The translations under genes and the position numbers were made by a program. Source: Micromonospora sp. ATCC 39149 (lineage in GTDB: Bacteria; Actinomycetota; Actinomycetes; Mycobacteriales; Micromonosporaceae). From it: a stretch of 35,925 nucleotides of DNA. This document shows, piece by piece, positions 15,484 to 22,853 of this stretch (position 1 is the stretch's first letter; each line of letters opens with the position of its first letter). The stretch lies in contig NZ_GG657738.1 in assembly GCF_000158815.1 (NCBI RefSeq), forward strand, positions 5,522,944 through 5,558,868. Reading direction: 5' to 3'. A model generated the notes under the pieces. It ran no database searches. It worked only from the letters and a program-made list of their open reading frames with translations, and was not told where the DNA came from.

Positions 15484-15936
15484 GTGCCCGCCGCAGAGCT
15501 GCCGCCGAACCGGTGGAACACGCACGCCTGGGTCGCCGGCGACCCGGTCATCGGTGAGGGCACCTGGATCGGTGCCTTCACCGTCGTGGACGGCTCCGGT
15601 GGGTTGACCATCGGGGTCGGCTGCGACATCTCCAGCGGCGCGCAGATCTACACCCACTCGTCCGCGAAGCGCTGCGTCTCGGGTCGGGCCTACGCCACGG
15701 TCGACCGCGCGCCCGTCCGCATCGGCGACCGGGTGTTCATCGGGGCGAACGCCACCGTCATGATGGGCGTGACCATCGGTGACTCGGCCGTGGTCGCGGC
15801 CGGCGCGGTGGTCACCCGGGACGTGCCCGCCCGGACGGTGGTCGCCGGAGTGCCGGCCCGCCCGGTCGCCCGGGTCGAGTTCGCGGCCGACGGCACACCC
15901 GAGTTCGTGGCCCTCGACGCCTCCTCCGCCGACTGA
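15484..15936 (+). CDS. Hexapeptide-repeat (left-handed beta-helix) acyltransferase
   Basis: 150 aa. Trimeric left-handed beta-helix fold with clear hexapeptide repeats: VIGEGTWIGAFTVV, LTIGVGCDISSGAQI, VRIGDRVFIGANATVMMGVTIGDSAVVAAGAVVTRDVPARTVVAGVPARPV (read in parts). The THSS (about 58-61) after AQIY matches the catalytic-His region of maltose/galactoside acetyltransferase relatives. It uses acetyl- or acyl-CoA to acylate a small sugar, here most likely the amino sugar made by the two preceding genes. The GTG start lies 4 nt after the epimerase stop; the ribosome site is weak (GAGG about 12 nt upstream), so translation is probably coupled. A strong terminator follows. Confidence 0.85.
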   Translation: MPAAELPPNRWNTHAWVAGDPVIGEGTWIGAFTVVDGSGGLTIGVGCDISSGAQIYTHSSAKRCVSGRAYATVDRAPVRIGDRVFIGANATVMMGVTIGDSAVVAAGAVVTRDVPARTVVAGVPARPVARVEFAADGTPEFVALDASSAD

Positions 15937-15952
15937 CGCCGGCACGTACCAG

Positions 15953-15985
15953 CCGGCCCCGGTGAGCTGTGCTCACCGGGGCCGG
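15953..15985. terminator. Strong bidirectional terminator hairpin
   Basis: A perfect 15-bp stem, CCGGCCCCGGTGAGC (15953-15967) with GCTCACCGGGGCCGG (15971-15985), three-base loop. It separates the converging acyltransferase and SDR genes. Confidence 0.88.
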
Positions 15986-16008
15986 GTTGCTCTGCGGGCC
16001 GGGGCGGA

Positions 16009-16752
16009 TCAGAGCACCAGGCCGCCGTCGATGCCGATGACCTGCCCGGTGACGAACGCGGCGTCGTCGCTGAGCAGGAAACGGATGACCCGGGCGACGT
16101 CGTCCGGCCGGCCCAGCCGGCGTAGCGCGGTGTCGGCGACCCGCTGTTGGATCACCTCGGCGGTCAGGTCGCGGATCAGGTCGGTCTCGATGAGCCCGGG
16201 CGCGACCGCGTTGACCCGGATGCCGCGCGGCCCGAGTTCCTTCGCCGCCGATTTGGCGACCGCGGCCACCGCCGCCTTCGAGGCCGCGTACGCGGTCTGC
16301 CCGGCGCTGCCGCGTTCGCCCAGGATGGACGCGAGCAGGACGATCGACCCGCTCTTCTTGCGCATCATCACCCGGGCCGCGGCCTGGACGGTGGAGATGG
16401 TCCCGGCGACGTTGGTGTCCAGCATCCGGGCGACCAGTTCCGGCTTGATCATGCCGATCAGCGCGTTCTCCAGCACACCCGCGTTGGCCACCAGCGCGTC
16501 GATCCGGCCGTGCCCCGACGCGATCGCCTTGAACACCGCACCGACCGCCTCGGGGTCGGTGACGTCGAGCCCGTGGCCCGCTACGGCGCCGATCTCCTTC
16601 GCCACCTGCTGCGCCTGGTCGCCGTCGCGCCCGGTGACGATCACCGAGGCGCCGGCGGCGACCAACGCCTCGGCGGTGGCCCGGCCGATCCCCCGGGTGG
16701 CACCGGTCACCACCGTCACCCGCCCGTCGAGGGCGCGAGCCGACTCAGTCAC
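16009..16752 (-). CDS. FabG-like short-chain dehydrogenase/reductase (3-oxoacyl-ACP reductase type)
   Basis: 247 aa, the usual size of classical SDRs. NAD(P) loop VVTGATRGIGRA (14-25), NAG (90-92), Ser142, Tyr155 and Lys159 (YAASK), then RVNAVAPGLIETD and a GQVIGIDGGLVL end typical of FabG. It would reduce a keto group, probably on an acyl chain carried by the ACP encoded just upstream: the start overlaps the ACP gene by 8 nt. With the ACP, the broken LpxA-like gene and the LuxC/LuxE/ligase genes nearby, it looks like part of an acyl-processing module rather than general fatty-acid synthesis. A sugar or aldehyde substrate is also possible. Confidence 0.87.
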   Translation of the reverse strand: MTESARALDGRVTVVTGATRGIGRATAEALVAAGASVIVTGRDGDQAQQVAKEIGAVAGHGLDVTDPEAVGAVFKAIASGHGRIDALVANAGVLENALIGMIKPELVARMLDTNVAGTISTVQAAARVMMRKKSGSIVLLASILGERGSAGQTAYAASKAAVAAVAKSAAKELGPRGIRVNAVAPGLIETDLIRDLTAEVIQQRVADTALRRLGRPDDVARVIRFLLSDDAAFVTGQVIGIDGGLVL

Positions 16753-16984
16753 GGGCGCCCATCCCGGACAGCATGTCCAGGGCGACCTTGAAGCTGCTCA
16801 TGTCGATGACCTGTTCGGTGTCGAGCTGGACGTCGAACTCGTCCTCGATCGCCCCGACGAGGGTCATGTGGCCCAGCGAGTCCCACTGCTCGATCTCGCG
16901 GTACTTGAGGTTCTCCACGTCCACGTCCTCGCCCAGTTCGAGGGTCTCGACGAAGACGGCGCGGAGGCGGTCGGACAGCGACAC
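16745..16984 (-). CDS. Acyl carrier protein
   Basis: 79 aa, acidic, four-helix ACP pattern. Ser36 in QWDSLGHM is the 4'-phosphopantetheine attachment site, followed by the recognition helix TLVGAIEDEFDVQL and the helix-3 region DMSSFKVALDML. GTG start with AAGGAG 7 nt upstream. The sequence resembles standalone ACPs of surface-polysaccharide and secondary-metabolite loci more than a housekeeping AcpP (DSLDxVE), since it has DSLGHM. It overlaps the SDR gene and lies 4 nt after the LpxA-like remnant. It is likely to carry the acyl group used by the ligase, LuxE/LuxC and reductase encoded close by. Confidence 0.92.
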   Translation of the reverse strand: MSLSDRLRAVFVETLELGEDVDVENLKYREIEQWDSLGHMTLVGAIEDEFDVQLDTEQVIDMSSFKVALDMLSGMGARD

Positions 16985-16988
16985 GGGG

Positions 16989-17468
16989 TTACTCCTTCTC
17001 GGCAGAGATGACTTTGGTCCAGGCGGTGATCTGCTCGACCACCTCGACCGGCAGGCCGGTGGGCAGCTCCGCCCGGCCCTTGAGGAAGCTCTCGAACTGG
17101 TCGATCACGTCGTCGGCGCAGCCGCGCCGGGACAGCCCCACGCGGTTCACCCCGGTGACCCGCGCCGGGTTGCCGACCGCGATCGTGAACGGCTCGACGG
17201 TGCGGCGCACGGCCGATTCCATCCCGATCATCGTGCCCGGCCCGATCGCCGATCACCACGCCGGCGCCGTCGGACTCGCCGTCCCAGGCCGCCGGGTGCG
17301 GCCTGCCCCGGTACTCGGCCGGTGTCCCGATCACCACGTGCGGGGCGAACCAGTTGCGTTGCCGATCCGGCAGGGGCCGACGACGACGCTGTAGGGGCCG
17401 ACCACGTTGTCGTCGCCGAGCTCCACATCAGCGCCGACGACGGCGGTGGGGTGGATTCTGTTAGCCAT
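16989..17468 (-). pseudogene. Broken LpxA-like acyl-ACP:UDP-sugar O-acyltransferase
   Basis: Three pieces in two frames align in order with LpxA. The first (from ATG 17468) reads MANRIHPTAVVGADVELGDDN and on to GPCRIGN, then shifts near 17357, where one G appears lost, and stops at 17331. The second reads on as NWFAPHVVIGTPAEYRGRP to VVIGDRA. The third, from about 17245, reads IGPGTMIGMESAVRRTVEPF, AVGNPARVTGVNRVGL and SRRGCADDVIDQF. About 160 codons remain against about 260 in LpxA. The missing part (roughly 75-80 residues) should hold the catalytic His and most of the beta-helix. The family moves a hydroxyacyl chain from ACP to UDP-GlcNAc. It is first in an operon with ACP and SDR genes. 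The 80-codon open end (17231-16989) might be mistaken for a gene. Assembly error is possible but must explain two lesions. Confidence 0.8.
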
Positions 17469-17493
17469 GCGTGTCCGCTCTGCGCCTTCGGCC

Positions 17494-17553
17494 GGGCGGA
17501 TCAACGCCGCCCGTGACCGGTTGGGTTTCGGTCGGCCAGCCTACCGGACCGAA
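17494..17553. promoter_or_regulatory. Inverted repeats in the divergent gap before the ACP operon and glycosyltransferase
   Basis: The 349-nt space 17469-17817 has no credible gene. It holds GGGCGG/CCGCCC (17494-17499, 17507-17512) and TTCGGTC/GACCGAA (17527-17533, 17547-17553), possible operators or RNA hairpins. Confidence 0.3.
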
Positions 17554-17712
17554 TGCCCGATACCGGCCACCGGGATCACCGCCCCCAGGCGTTCGTCCAG
17601 CGTTCTTTCCCACGTCATCGACAGTGTCGGCGGAGCCGTTCATCGTGCTTCCGAAGGACGTTCGGCCATGCAGGGGCCGGGGCGGTCCACGGTGACCCGG
17701 CCGGTGTTGCGG

Positions 17713-17718
17713 TAGCGT
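17713..17718 (+). promoter_or_regulatory. -10 box (TAGCGT) of the glycosyltransferase/lux-like operon
   Basis: TAGCGT lies 6 nt before a GTG at 17725 that opens the same frame as the glycosyltransferase, and 99 nt before the ribosome-site start at 17818. The transcript would therefore begin near 17725 and carry a leader of about 93 nt, or be translated without a leader. Confidence 0.5.
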
Positions 17719-17817
17719 GGCGCGGTGCGCCGGAACCGTCCCGACCGATACCTACACGTGTCCAGGTCTTTCTCCGGTCACGCCGTCCCCCCACCGGAGC
17801 TGACAGGAGCCACCACC

Positions 17818-19005
17818 GTGCGGATCGCTGTTGTCAACAACTTCTTCCCGCCTCGGCCGGGTGGCAGTTCCCACCTGTCCGCGTCGCTTGCCGCGCGGTA
17901 CGCGGCGGCCGGTCACGAGGTGCTGGTGCTGACGGCGGCGTACCAGGACGCGCCCCCCGAGGAGGAGCGCGACGGGTACCGGGTGGTCCGGCTGCCGGCC
18001 ATGCCGATGCCGCAGCTCGGCCTGTCGATCGACTTCGACATGGCCTTCACCGTGGCGCGCCCGGCCAACCTGCGCCGGGTGGGCAGGCTGCTGGACGGTT
18101 TCCAGCCGGACGTGATCCACCAGCATGGCCAGTTCTTCGACCTGACCTGGCTCTCCGGCTGGTACGCGCGGCGGCACAAGATCCCCGTGCTGCTGTCAGT
18201 GCACACCCGATTGGAAAGCCCCGACCCCAAGTACATGACGTTGTTCAAGGGCCTGGACCGCTTCCTGGTGAAGCCGATCCTGCGCAGTTACCGCCCGCGC
18301 TACGTCATCATGGACGAGCTGTGCGGCGCGTACTGCGAGCAGCGGTACCTCGCCACCCCCGACGAGTTCGAATACATTCCCGTCGCAGTGGAGCCAAGCC
18401 GGTTCGAGGCGCCCCCGACGCGCGACATCCGGGCCGAGTACGGTGTTGGCGACCAGCCACTGATCGTCTCGCTCGGGCACGTCATCCCGCTGCGCCATCG
18501 GCTGCCCCTGATCGAGGCGCTGCCGACGATCCTCGACAAGCACCCGCAGACCAAGGTGATGATCGTGGGCCGGGTCTACTACGACGCCTTCGCGAAGCGG
18601 GCTGCCGAGCTGGGAGTTACCGACGCGATCATCACCACGGGCGTGGTGCCCCCGGCGGACGTGCCGTCCTTCTTCGCCGCCGCCGACATCGTCACCCACG
18701 ACCTGCAGGGCACCGGCTTCGGCACGGCCAGCCTGGAGGCGATGGCGGCTGGTCGGGCGACCATCGGCACCATCACCGAGACCAACTTCCCGGCGGTGGA
18801 GCTGCGCAACTGGGAGAACTTCGTGCTCGCCCGGCCGAACGACGGGCAGGACCTGGCCGAGGCGGTGATCCGGCTGCTCGACGATCCGCAGGAGCGGGAG
18901 TGGATCGCCAAGGCGCAGCGGGAGCTCGTGCACGCCAACTTCACCCTCGACGTGGTGGCCCAGCGGCACCTTGCGGCGTTCGCCCGCATGACTGGTGCCC
19001 ACTGA
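17818..19005 (+). CDS. Family 4 glycosyltransferase (GT-B fold)
   Basis: 395 aa. Retaining GT-B glycosyltransferase. The N-terminal Rossmann half has RIAVVNNFFPPRPGGSSHLSASLA (read about 2-24), with the Gly-rich acceptor loop, VIHQHGQFF (99-107) and VLLSVHTRL (124-132). The C-terminal half has VSLGHVIPLR (217-226), VMIVGRVYY (247-255) and GFGTASLEAMAAG (300-312), with Glu308 of the E-x7-E nucleotide-sugar site. GTG start with AGGAG (17805-17809) 8 nt upstream. The 31-codon extension to GTG 17725 has poor third-position GC bias and is probably leader. It begins the run of genes that continues with the ligase, LuxE-like and LuxC-like genes (37-nt gap). It adds a sugar to a lipid-linked or polymer intermediate; donor unknown. 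Confidence 0.9.
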   Translation: MRIAVVNNFFPPRPGGSSHLSASLAARYAAAGHEVLVLTAAYQDAPPEEERDGYRVVRLPAMPMPQLGLSIDFDMAFTVARPANLRRVGRLLDGFQPDVIHQHGQFFDLTWLSGWYARRHKIPVLLSVHTRLESPDPKYMTLFKGLDRFLVKPILRSYRPRYVIMDELCGAYCEQRYLATPDEFEYIPVAVEPSRFEAPPTRDIRAEYGVGDQPLIVSLGHVIPLRHRLPLIEALPTILDKHPQTKVMIVGRVYYDAFAKRAAELGVTDAIITTGVVPPADVPSFFAAADIVTHDLQGTGFGTASLEAMAAGRATIGTITETNFPAVELRNWENFVLARPNDGQDLAEAVIRLLDDPQEREWIAKAQRELVHANFTLDVVAQRHLAAFARMTGAH

Positions 19006-19042
19006 CCCGGTTCGCCCCGCCCCGGATGGAGGGAAGCCCCGC

Positions 19043-20464
19043 GTGAACCTGGTCGCCCCGACCGCCCGGCTGATCGACGCCGCCACCGGCGCCGTCCTCG
19101 GCGGCGCTGGCCTCGCCGCCGAGGTGGGGCGGCACGCCGCCGCGTACGCCGGGTTCCCGCCCGGGGTGGTCTTCGCCCGCAGCGGCACCTCGGTGCCGGC
19201 GGTGCTGCGGTACGCCGGCGCGCTGCGCGCGCAGCGCCCGGTGGCGCTGCTGGACCCGGCGCTGGACCCGGCGGTGCTGGCCGATTTCGTCCGGCGCTTC
19301 GAGCCCGCCGTGGTGGTGGGCCTGGCCGAGGGCGGCGCGGGCGCCGAGCCTGGTGAGCGGCCCAAGCAGTACCGCACGGTCGACGACGAGGTCCTCGGCC
19401 CGGTGTGGGTCCGCGAGCGCGCCTCGGCCGACCAGCCGCACCCGGACCTCGCGGTGCTGCTGGCCACCTCCGGCTCGACGGGGGACCCGAAGTTCGTCCG
19501 GCTCGCCCGCACCGCCGTGGAGTCCAACGCGGCGGCGATCGCGCGGACGCTGGCCATCGGCCCGGACGAGATCGCCCCGACCAGCCTGCCGCTGTACTAC
19601 AGCTTCGGCATGTCCGTGCTCAACAGTCACCTCGCCGCCGGGGCGACCGTCCTCGTCGTCGACGGGGGCGTGCTGGCCCGCGAGTTCTGGCAGGCCGTGT
19701 CGGCGCACGGCGCGACGTCGCTGGCCGGGGTGCCGTACAACTACGAGATGCTGCACCGGATCCGGTGGAGCCCCGCGAAGTACCCGTCGCTGCGCACCCT
19801 CACCCAGGCCGGCGGCAAGCTGCGCGACGAGACGATCCTCGCCTTCCACGAGAAGATCGCCGCCGTGGGCGGCCGGTTCCACGTCATGTGGGGCTGCACC
19901 GAGGCGGCGCCCCGGATGAGCACCCTGCCGGCGGACGCGCTGCCCGACCGGGTCGGCTCGGTCGGCCCGGCCCTTCCCGGCGGCTCGTTCACGGTGCTCG
20001 GTCCCGACGGCGCGGAGACCGACCGTCCCGGCGTGGTCGGCGAGCTGGTCTACCGCGGCCCCAACGTGATGATGGGGTACGCCGAGAGCTCCGCCGACCT
20101 GGCCCGCGGCGACGAGCAGGGTGGGGTGCTGCGCACCGGTGACCTCGGCCACCTCGACGCCGACGGGTTCGTCTGGCTGCGCGGCCGGCTCAAGCGGTTC
20201 GGCAAGATCTTCGGCATCCGGGTCAACCTGCACGACATCGAGGAGATGGCCCGCGACCAGGGGCCGGTCGTCGCCGTCTCCGGCCCGGACCGGGTCGTCG
20301 TCTTCGTCGAGGGCATCACCGACGACGGCGCGCGGGCCCTCGCCGGGCGGCTGGCGGAGCGGCTGCGGCTGCACCGGTCCGGCTTCGACGTGCGTACTGT
20401 CGAGCGGTTGCCGCAGCTACCCAACGGCAAGATCGATTACCGCTCCCTGGAGGCGCTGGTATGA
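19043..20464 (+). CDS. AMP-forming acyl/aryl ligase (ANL superfamily)
   Basis: 473 aa, somewhat short for the family (usually 500-550). Adenylate-forming enzyme: phosphate loop LLATSGSTGDPKFV (139-152), MWGCTEAAPRMS (282-293, the A5 region), TGDLG (365-369), hinge Arg-Leu-Lys (382-384), and Lys in LPNGKIDYRSL near the end (A10 lysine). It would activate a carboxylic acid as acyl-AMP and load it onto CoA or, given the ACP gene close by, onto ACP. GTG start with GGAGG (19028-19032) 10 nt upstream. Its stop overlaps the next ATG (ATGA), so it is coupled to the LuxE-like gene. Acid specificity cannot be read by eye. Because LuxE also forms acyl-AMP, the operon appears to hold two activating enzymes. 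Confidence 0.85.
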   Translation: MNLVAPTARLIDAATGAVLGGAGLAAEVGRHAAAYAGFPPGVVFARSGTSVPAVLRYAGALRAQRPVALLDPALDPAVLADFVRRFEPAVVVGLAEGGAGAEPGERPKQYRTVDDEVLGPVWVRERASADQPHPDLAVLLATSGSTGDPKFVRLARTAVESNAAAIARTLAIGPDEIAPTSLPLYYSFGMSVLNSHLAAGATVLVVDGGVLAREFWQAVSAHGATSLAGVPYNYEMLHRIRWSPAKYPSLRTLTQAGGKLRDETILAFHEKIAAVGGRFHVMWGCTEAAPRMSTLPADALPDRVGSVGPALPGGSFTVLGPDGAETDRPGVVGELVYRGPNVMMGYAESSADLARGDEQGGVLRTGDLGHLDADGFVWLRGRLKRFGKIFGIRVNLHDIEEMARDQGPVVAVSGPDRVVVFVEGITDDGARALAGRLAERLRLHRSGFDVRTVERLPQLPNGKIDYRSLEALV

Positions 20465-21507
20465 CCCTGTTCGCCCTCGACCAGGCGGCCCGCGAGGCCA
20501 GGCTGCTGCCGGAGCTGGTCGAGCTGACCGAGCACCACCGGGCCCGCAGCCCCGAGTACGCCCGCCTGCTCGCCTCCCTCGGCCACCTGCCCGGCCGCCG
20601 GTACGACCGCGTCGCCGACCTGCCCTGGCTGCCGGTGCGGCTGTTCAAGCACCACGTTCTCAAGAGCATCGGCGACGACGAGGTCTTCAAGGTCCTCACC
20701 TCCTCCGGCACCACCGGCGACGTGAGCCGGATCTTCCTGGACCGGGAGGCCGCGGGGGTGCAACAGAAGATGCTCTCCGCCACGCTGAGCGCGGTGATCG
20801 GCACGAAGCGGCTGCCGATGCTGCTGGTCGACACGAAGGCCCTGTTCAAGGACAGGACGTCGTTCTCCGCCCGGGGTGCCGGGGTGCTCGGCCTGATGAA
20901 CTTCGGCCGGGACCACACCTTCGTCCTCGACGAGCAGGAGCGGCCCGACCCCGCCGCCGTGCGCGCCTTCCTGGACCGCCACGGCGACCAGCCGTTCCTC
21001 ATCTTCGGCTTCACCTTCATGACCTGGCTCTACCTCTACGAGCTGGCCCGCGACCACAGGTTCGACCTGAGCAACGGCATCCTGATCCACAGCGGCGGCT
21101 GGAAGAAGCTTGTCGACCGCGCGGTCGACAACGCCGAGTTCCGCCGCCGCTTCACCGCCGACACCGGCCTGACCCGCATCCACAACTTCTACGGCATGGT
21201 CGAGCAGATCGGCACGACGTTCCTGGAGGGCCCGGACGGCGGCGGGCTCTACTGCCCCGAGTTCGCCGACGTCATCGTCCGCGACCCGCACACCTGGGCG
21301 GAGGTGCCCGTGGGTACTCCCGGCGTGGTGCAGGTGGTCAGCACGATGCCCCGGTCGTACCCGGGGCACCTGCTGCTCACCGAGGACCGCGGCGTCGTGC
21401 ACGGCGTCGACGACGGGGCCTGGCCCGGCAAGCGGTTCTCCATTCTGGGCCGGCTGCCCCGGGCCGAGGCGCGCGGGTGCAGCGACACGTTCGCGGAGGC
21501 GGCATGA
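20461..21507 (+). CDS. LuxE-like acyl-protein synthetase
   Basis: 348 aa. It matches the LuxE family, the acyl-protein synthetase of the bacterial fatty-acid reductase complex, which makes acyl-AMP and passes the acyl group to LuxC. The visible signature is KVLTSSGTTGDVSRIFLD (77-94), a phosphate-loop-like motif shared with adenylating enzymes, then LLVDTKALFKDR, FTFMTWLYLYELA (184-196), LIHSGGWKKL (208-217) and HNFYGMVEQIGTTF (241-254). It overlaps both neighbours by ATGA. No luciferase genes (luxAB) are near, so light production is not suggested. Paired LuxE-LuxC genes also occur in surface-polysaccharide loci, where their product is not well defined. Here they probably turn an acyl group into an aldehyde for sugar or lipid modification. 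Confidence 0.85.
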   Translation: MTLFALDQAAREARLLPELVELTEHHRARSPEYARLLASLGHLPGRRYDRVADLPWLPVRLFKHHVLKSIGDDEVFKVLTSSGTTGDVSRIFLDREAAGVQQKMLSATLSAVIGTKRLPMLLVDTKALFKDRTSFSARGAGVLGLMNFGRDHTFVLDEQERPDPAAVRAFLDRHGDQPFLIFGFTFMTWLYLYELARDHRFDLSNGILIHSGGWKKLVDRAVDNAEFRRRFTADTGLTRIHNFYGMVEQIGTTFLEGPDGGGLYCPEFADVIVRDPHTWAEVPVGTPGVVQVVSTMPRSYPGHLLLTEDRGVVHGVDDGAWPGKRFSILGRLPRAEARGCSDTFAEAA

Positions 21508-22742
21508 GCGGCAAGGTGATCGAGCGGTTCCCGGCCGGCGGCGCGATCGCCGTCGACGACCTGGCCGCCGCGTTGCGCGCGGTCCCGGCCGGCGGCCCGC
21601 TGACCGTCGGCGACGAGCGGATCGTCGAGTTCCTGGTGGCGTTCGCCCGGCGGCTGCTGCGCCCGGCCGTCGCCCGCCGGCACCCGGAGCTGGCCTCCCT
21701 CGGCTTCTTCCTGCGCCGGGGCGAGATCGCCAAGACCCTCGCCCGGGTCGCGGACGAGCCCGGCCAGCTCCGCTTCCCCCGGGGGCTGGTCTTCCACGTG
21801 CCGCCGGCCAACGTGGACACCATCTTTGTCTACTCGTGGGCGCTGTCCGCCCTCGCCGGCAACGCCAACGTGGTGCGGATCTCGTCCCGGTCGGCCGGTG
21901 CGGCCGACGCGGTGCTCGACGCGCTCGACGACACCCTCGCCGACGCCGACGAGGTGGTCCGGCAGACCCAGCGGATGGTCACGTACGGGCGCGACGACGC
22001 GGTGACCGCGGCGCTGTCGGCCGCTGCGGACCTGCGGGTGATCTGGGGCGGCGACCGGTCCGTCGGCGAGATCCGCCGGCACCCGCTCGCCCCGCACGCC
22101 CGGGACCTGACCTTCCCGGACCGGTCGTCGTTCACGGTGATCGGCGCGGCCGGCTGGCTCGCCGCCGCCGAGCGGGACCGGGACGCCGCCGCCCTCGGCC
22201 TCTACAACGACTCGTATTGGTTCGACCAGGCGGCCTGCGCCTCGCCCCGCACCGTGTACTGGGTCGGTGACCGGGCCAGCACCGAGGCCGCCCGCGCGGA
22301 CCTGCTGGCCCGGCTGCGTACGGTGCTCGACGGCAAGCGGCCCGAGGTGGACGCCGCGATGGCGGTGGAGAAGCGGGTGGCCACCTACGGCCTGGCCATC
22401 GAGGGAACGGCCACGGCCATCCACTTCGATGGCAACGACCTGGCGACGGTGGAGCTGGCCGAGCCGGGCGACATTCCGCGCCGCTGGCTCGGCGTCGGGA
22501 CGTTTCCGCAGGCCCGCGTCGACACCCTCGCCGACCTCGCGCCGGTGGTGGTGCGCCGGGACCAGACCGTCACCCACTTCGGCTTCGCCGCCGACGAGCT
22601 GGTCGCCTTCGCCCGTACGCTCGCGGGACGCGGGGTGGACCGGATCGTCCCGGTCGGCGACGCGCTGAGCTTCGCCGCCACCTGGGACGGGCACGACCTG
22701 ATGCGCGAGTTCACCCGGATCACCAGCGTCGTCACCCGCTGA
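21504..22742 (+). CDS. LuxC-like acyl-CoA/acyl-ACP reductase
   Basis: 412 aa. LuxC family of the aldehyde dehydrogenase superfamily: it takes an activated acyl group onto a cysteine and reduces it with NADPH to the aldehyde. Seen here are GLVFHVPPANVDTIFVYSWALSALAGNANVVRISSR (read in parts, 94-129, cofactor-binding half), IWGGDRSVGEIRR (180-192), FPDRSSFTVI (204-213) and the catalytic Cys245 in YWFDQAACASPRTVYW. The ATG overlaps the LuxE-like stop (ATGA), as expected for a complex made in fixed ratio. It is the last gene of the operon; tandem imperfect repeats follow. The fate of the aldehyde is open. The SDR encoded at 16009 could reduce it to an alcohol, or an aminotransferase could make an amine. 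Confidence 0.87.
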   Translation: MSGKVIERFPAGGAIAVDDLAAALRAVPAGGPLTVGDERIVEFLVAFARRLLRPAVARRHPELASLGFFLRRGEIAKTLARVADEPGQLRFPRGLVFHVPPANVDTIFVYSWALSALAGNANVVRISSRSAGAADAVLDALDDTLADADEVVRQTQRMVTYGRDDAVTAALSAAADLRVIWGGDRSVGEIRRHPLAPHARDLTFPDRSSFTVIGAAGWLAAAERDRDAAALGLYNDSYWFDQAACASPRTVYWVGDRASTEAARADLLARLRTVLDGKRPEVDAAMAVEKRVATYGLAIEGTATAIHFDGNDLATVELAEPGDIPRRWLGVGTFPQARVDTLADLAPVVVRRDQTVTHFGFAADELVAFARTLAGRGVDRIVPVGDALSFAATWDGHDLMREFTRITSVVTR

Positions 22743-22762
22743 GCGACGGCCCCGGAGACGCC

Positions 22763-22850
22763 ATGCGCCGACGGGGGCGTGCCTTTCCCCTGGATGCGCC
22801 GAGGAGGCTTGCCTTCCCCGGGATCCCCGAGGGGCACGCTTCTACCGGGG
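22763..22850. repeat. Three imperfect ~30-bp tandem repeats between convergent genes
   Basis: Units at 22763-22793, 22794-22822 and 22823-22850 share the plan ATGCGCCGA-GGGG-CGTGCCTT-CCCC-GGG. The first two are closest; the third is diverged. They fill the space between the LuxC-like gene and the convergent membrane protein gene, where they could act as a terminator. Confidence 0.65.
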
Positions 22851-22853
22851 CCG

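Noticed and set aside
16989..17231. A separate small gene of 80 codons
   Set aside because: Its sequence is the C-terminal third of LpxA and matching upstream parts lie in two other segments, so it is a remnant and not a complete gene.
20121..22742. 873-codon open frame joining the ligase, LuxE and LuxC region
   Set aside because: Only its last part (from 21504) is real LuxC; the first 460 codons are a shadow of the ligase and LuxE genes.
20461..22742. Bioluminescence operon
   Set aside because: LuxC and LuxE relatives are present but no LuxA, LuxB or LuxD. The setting is a polysaccharide locus.
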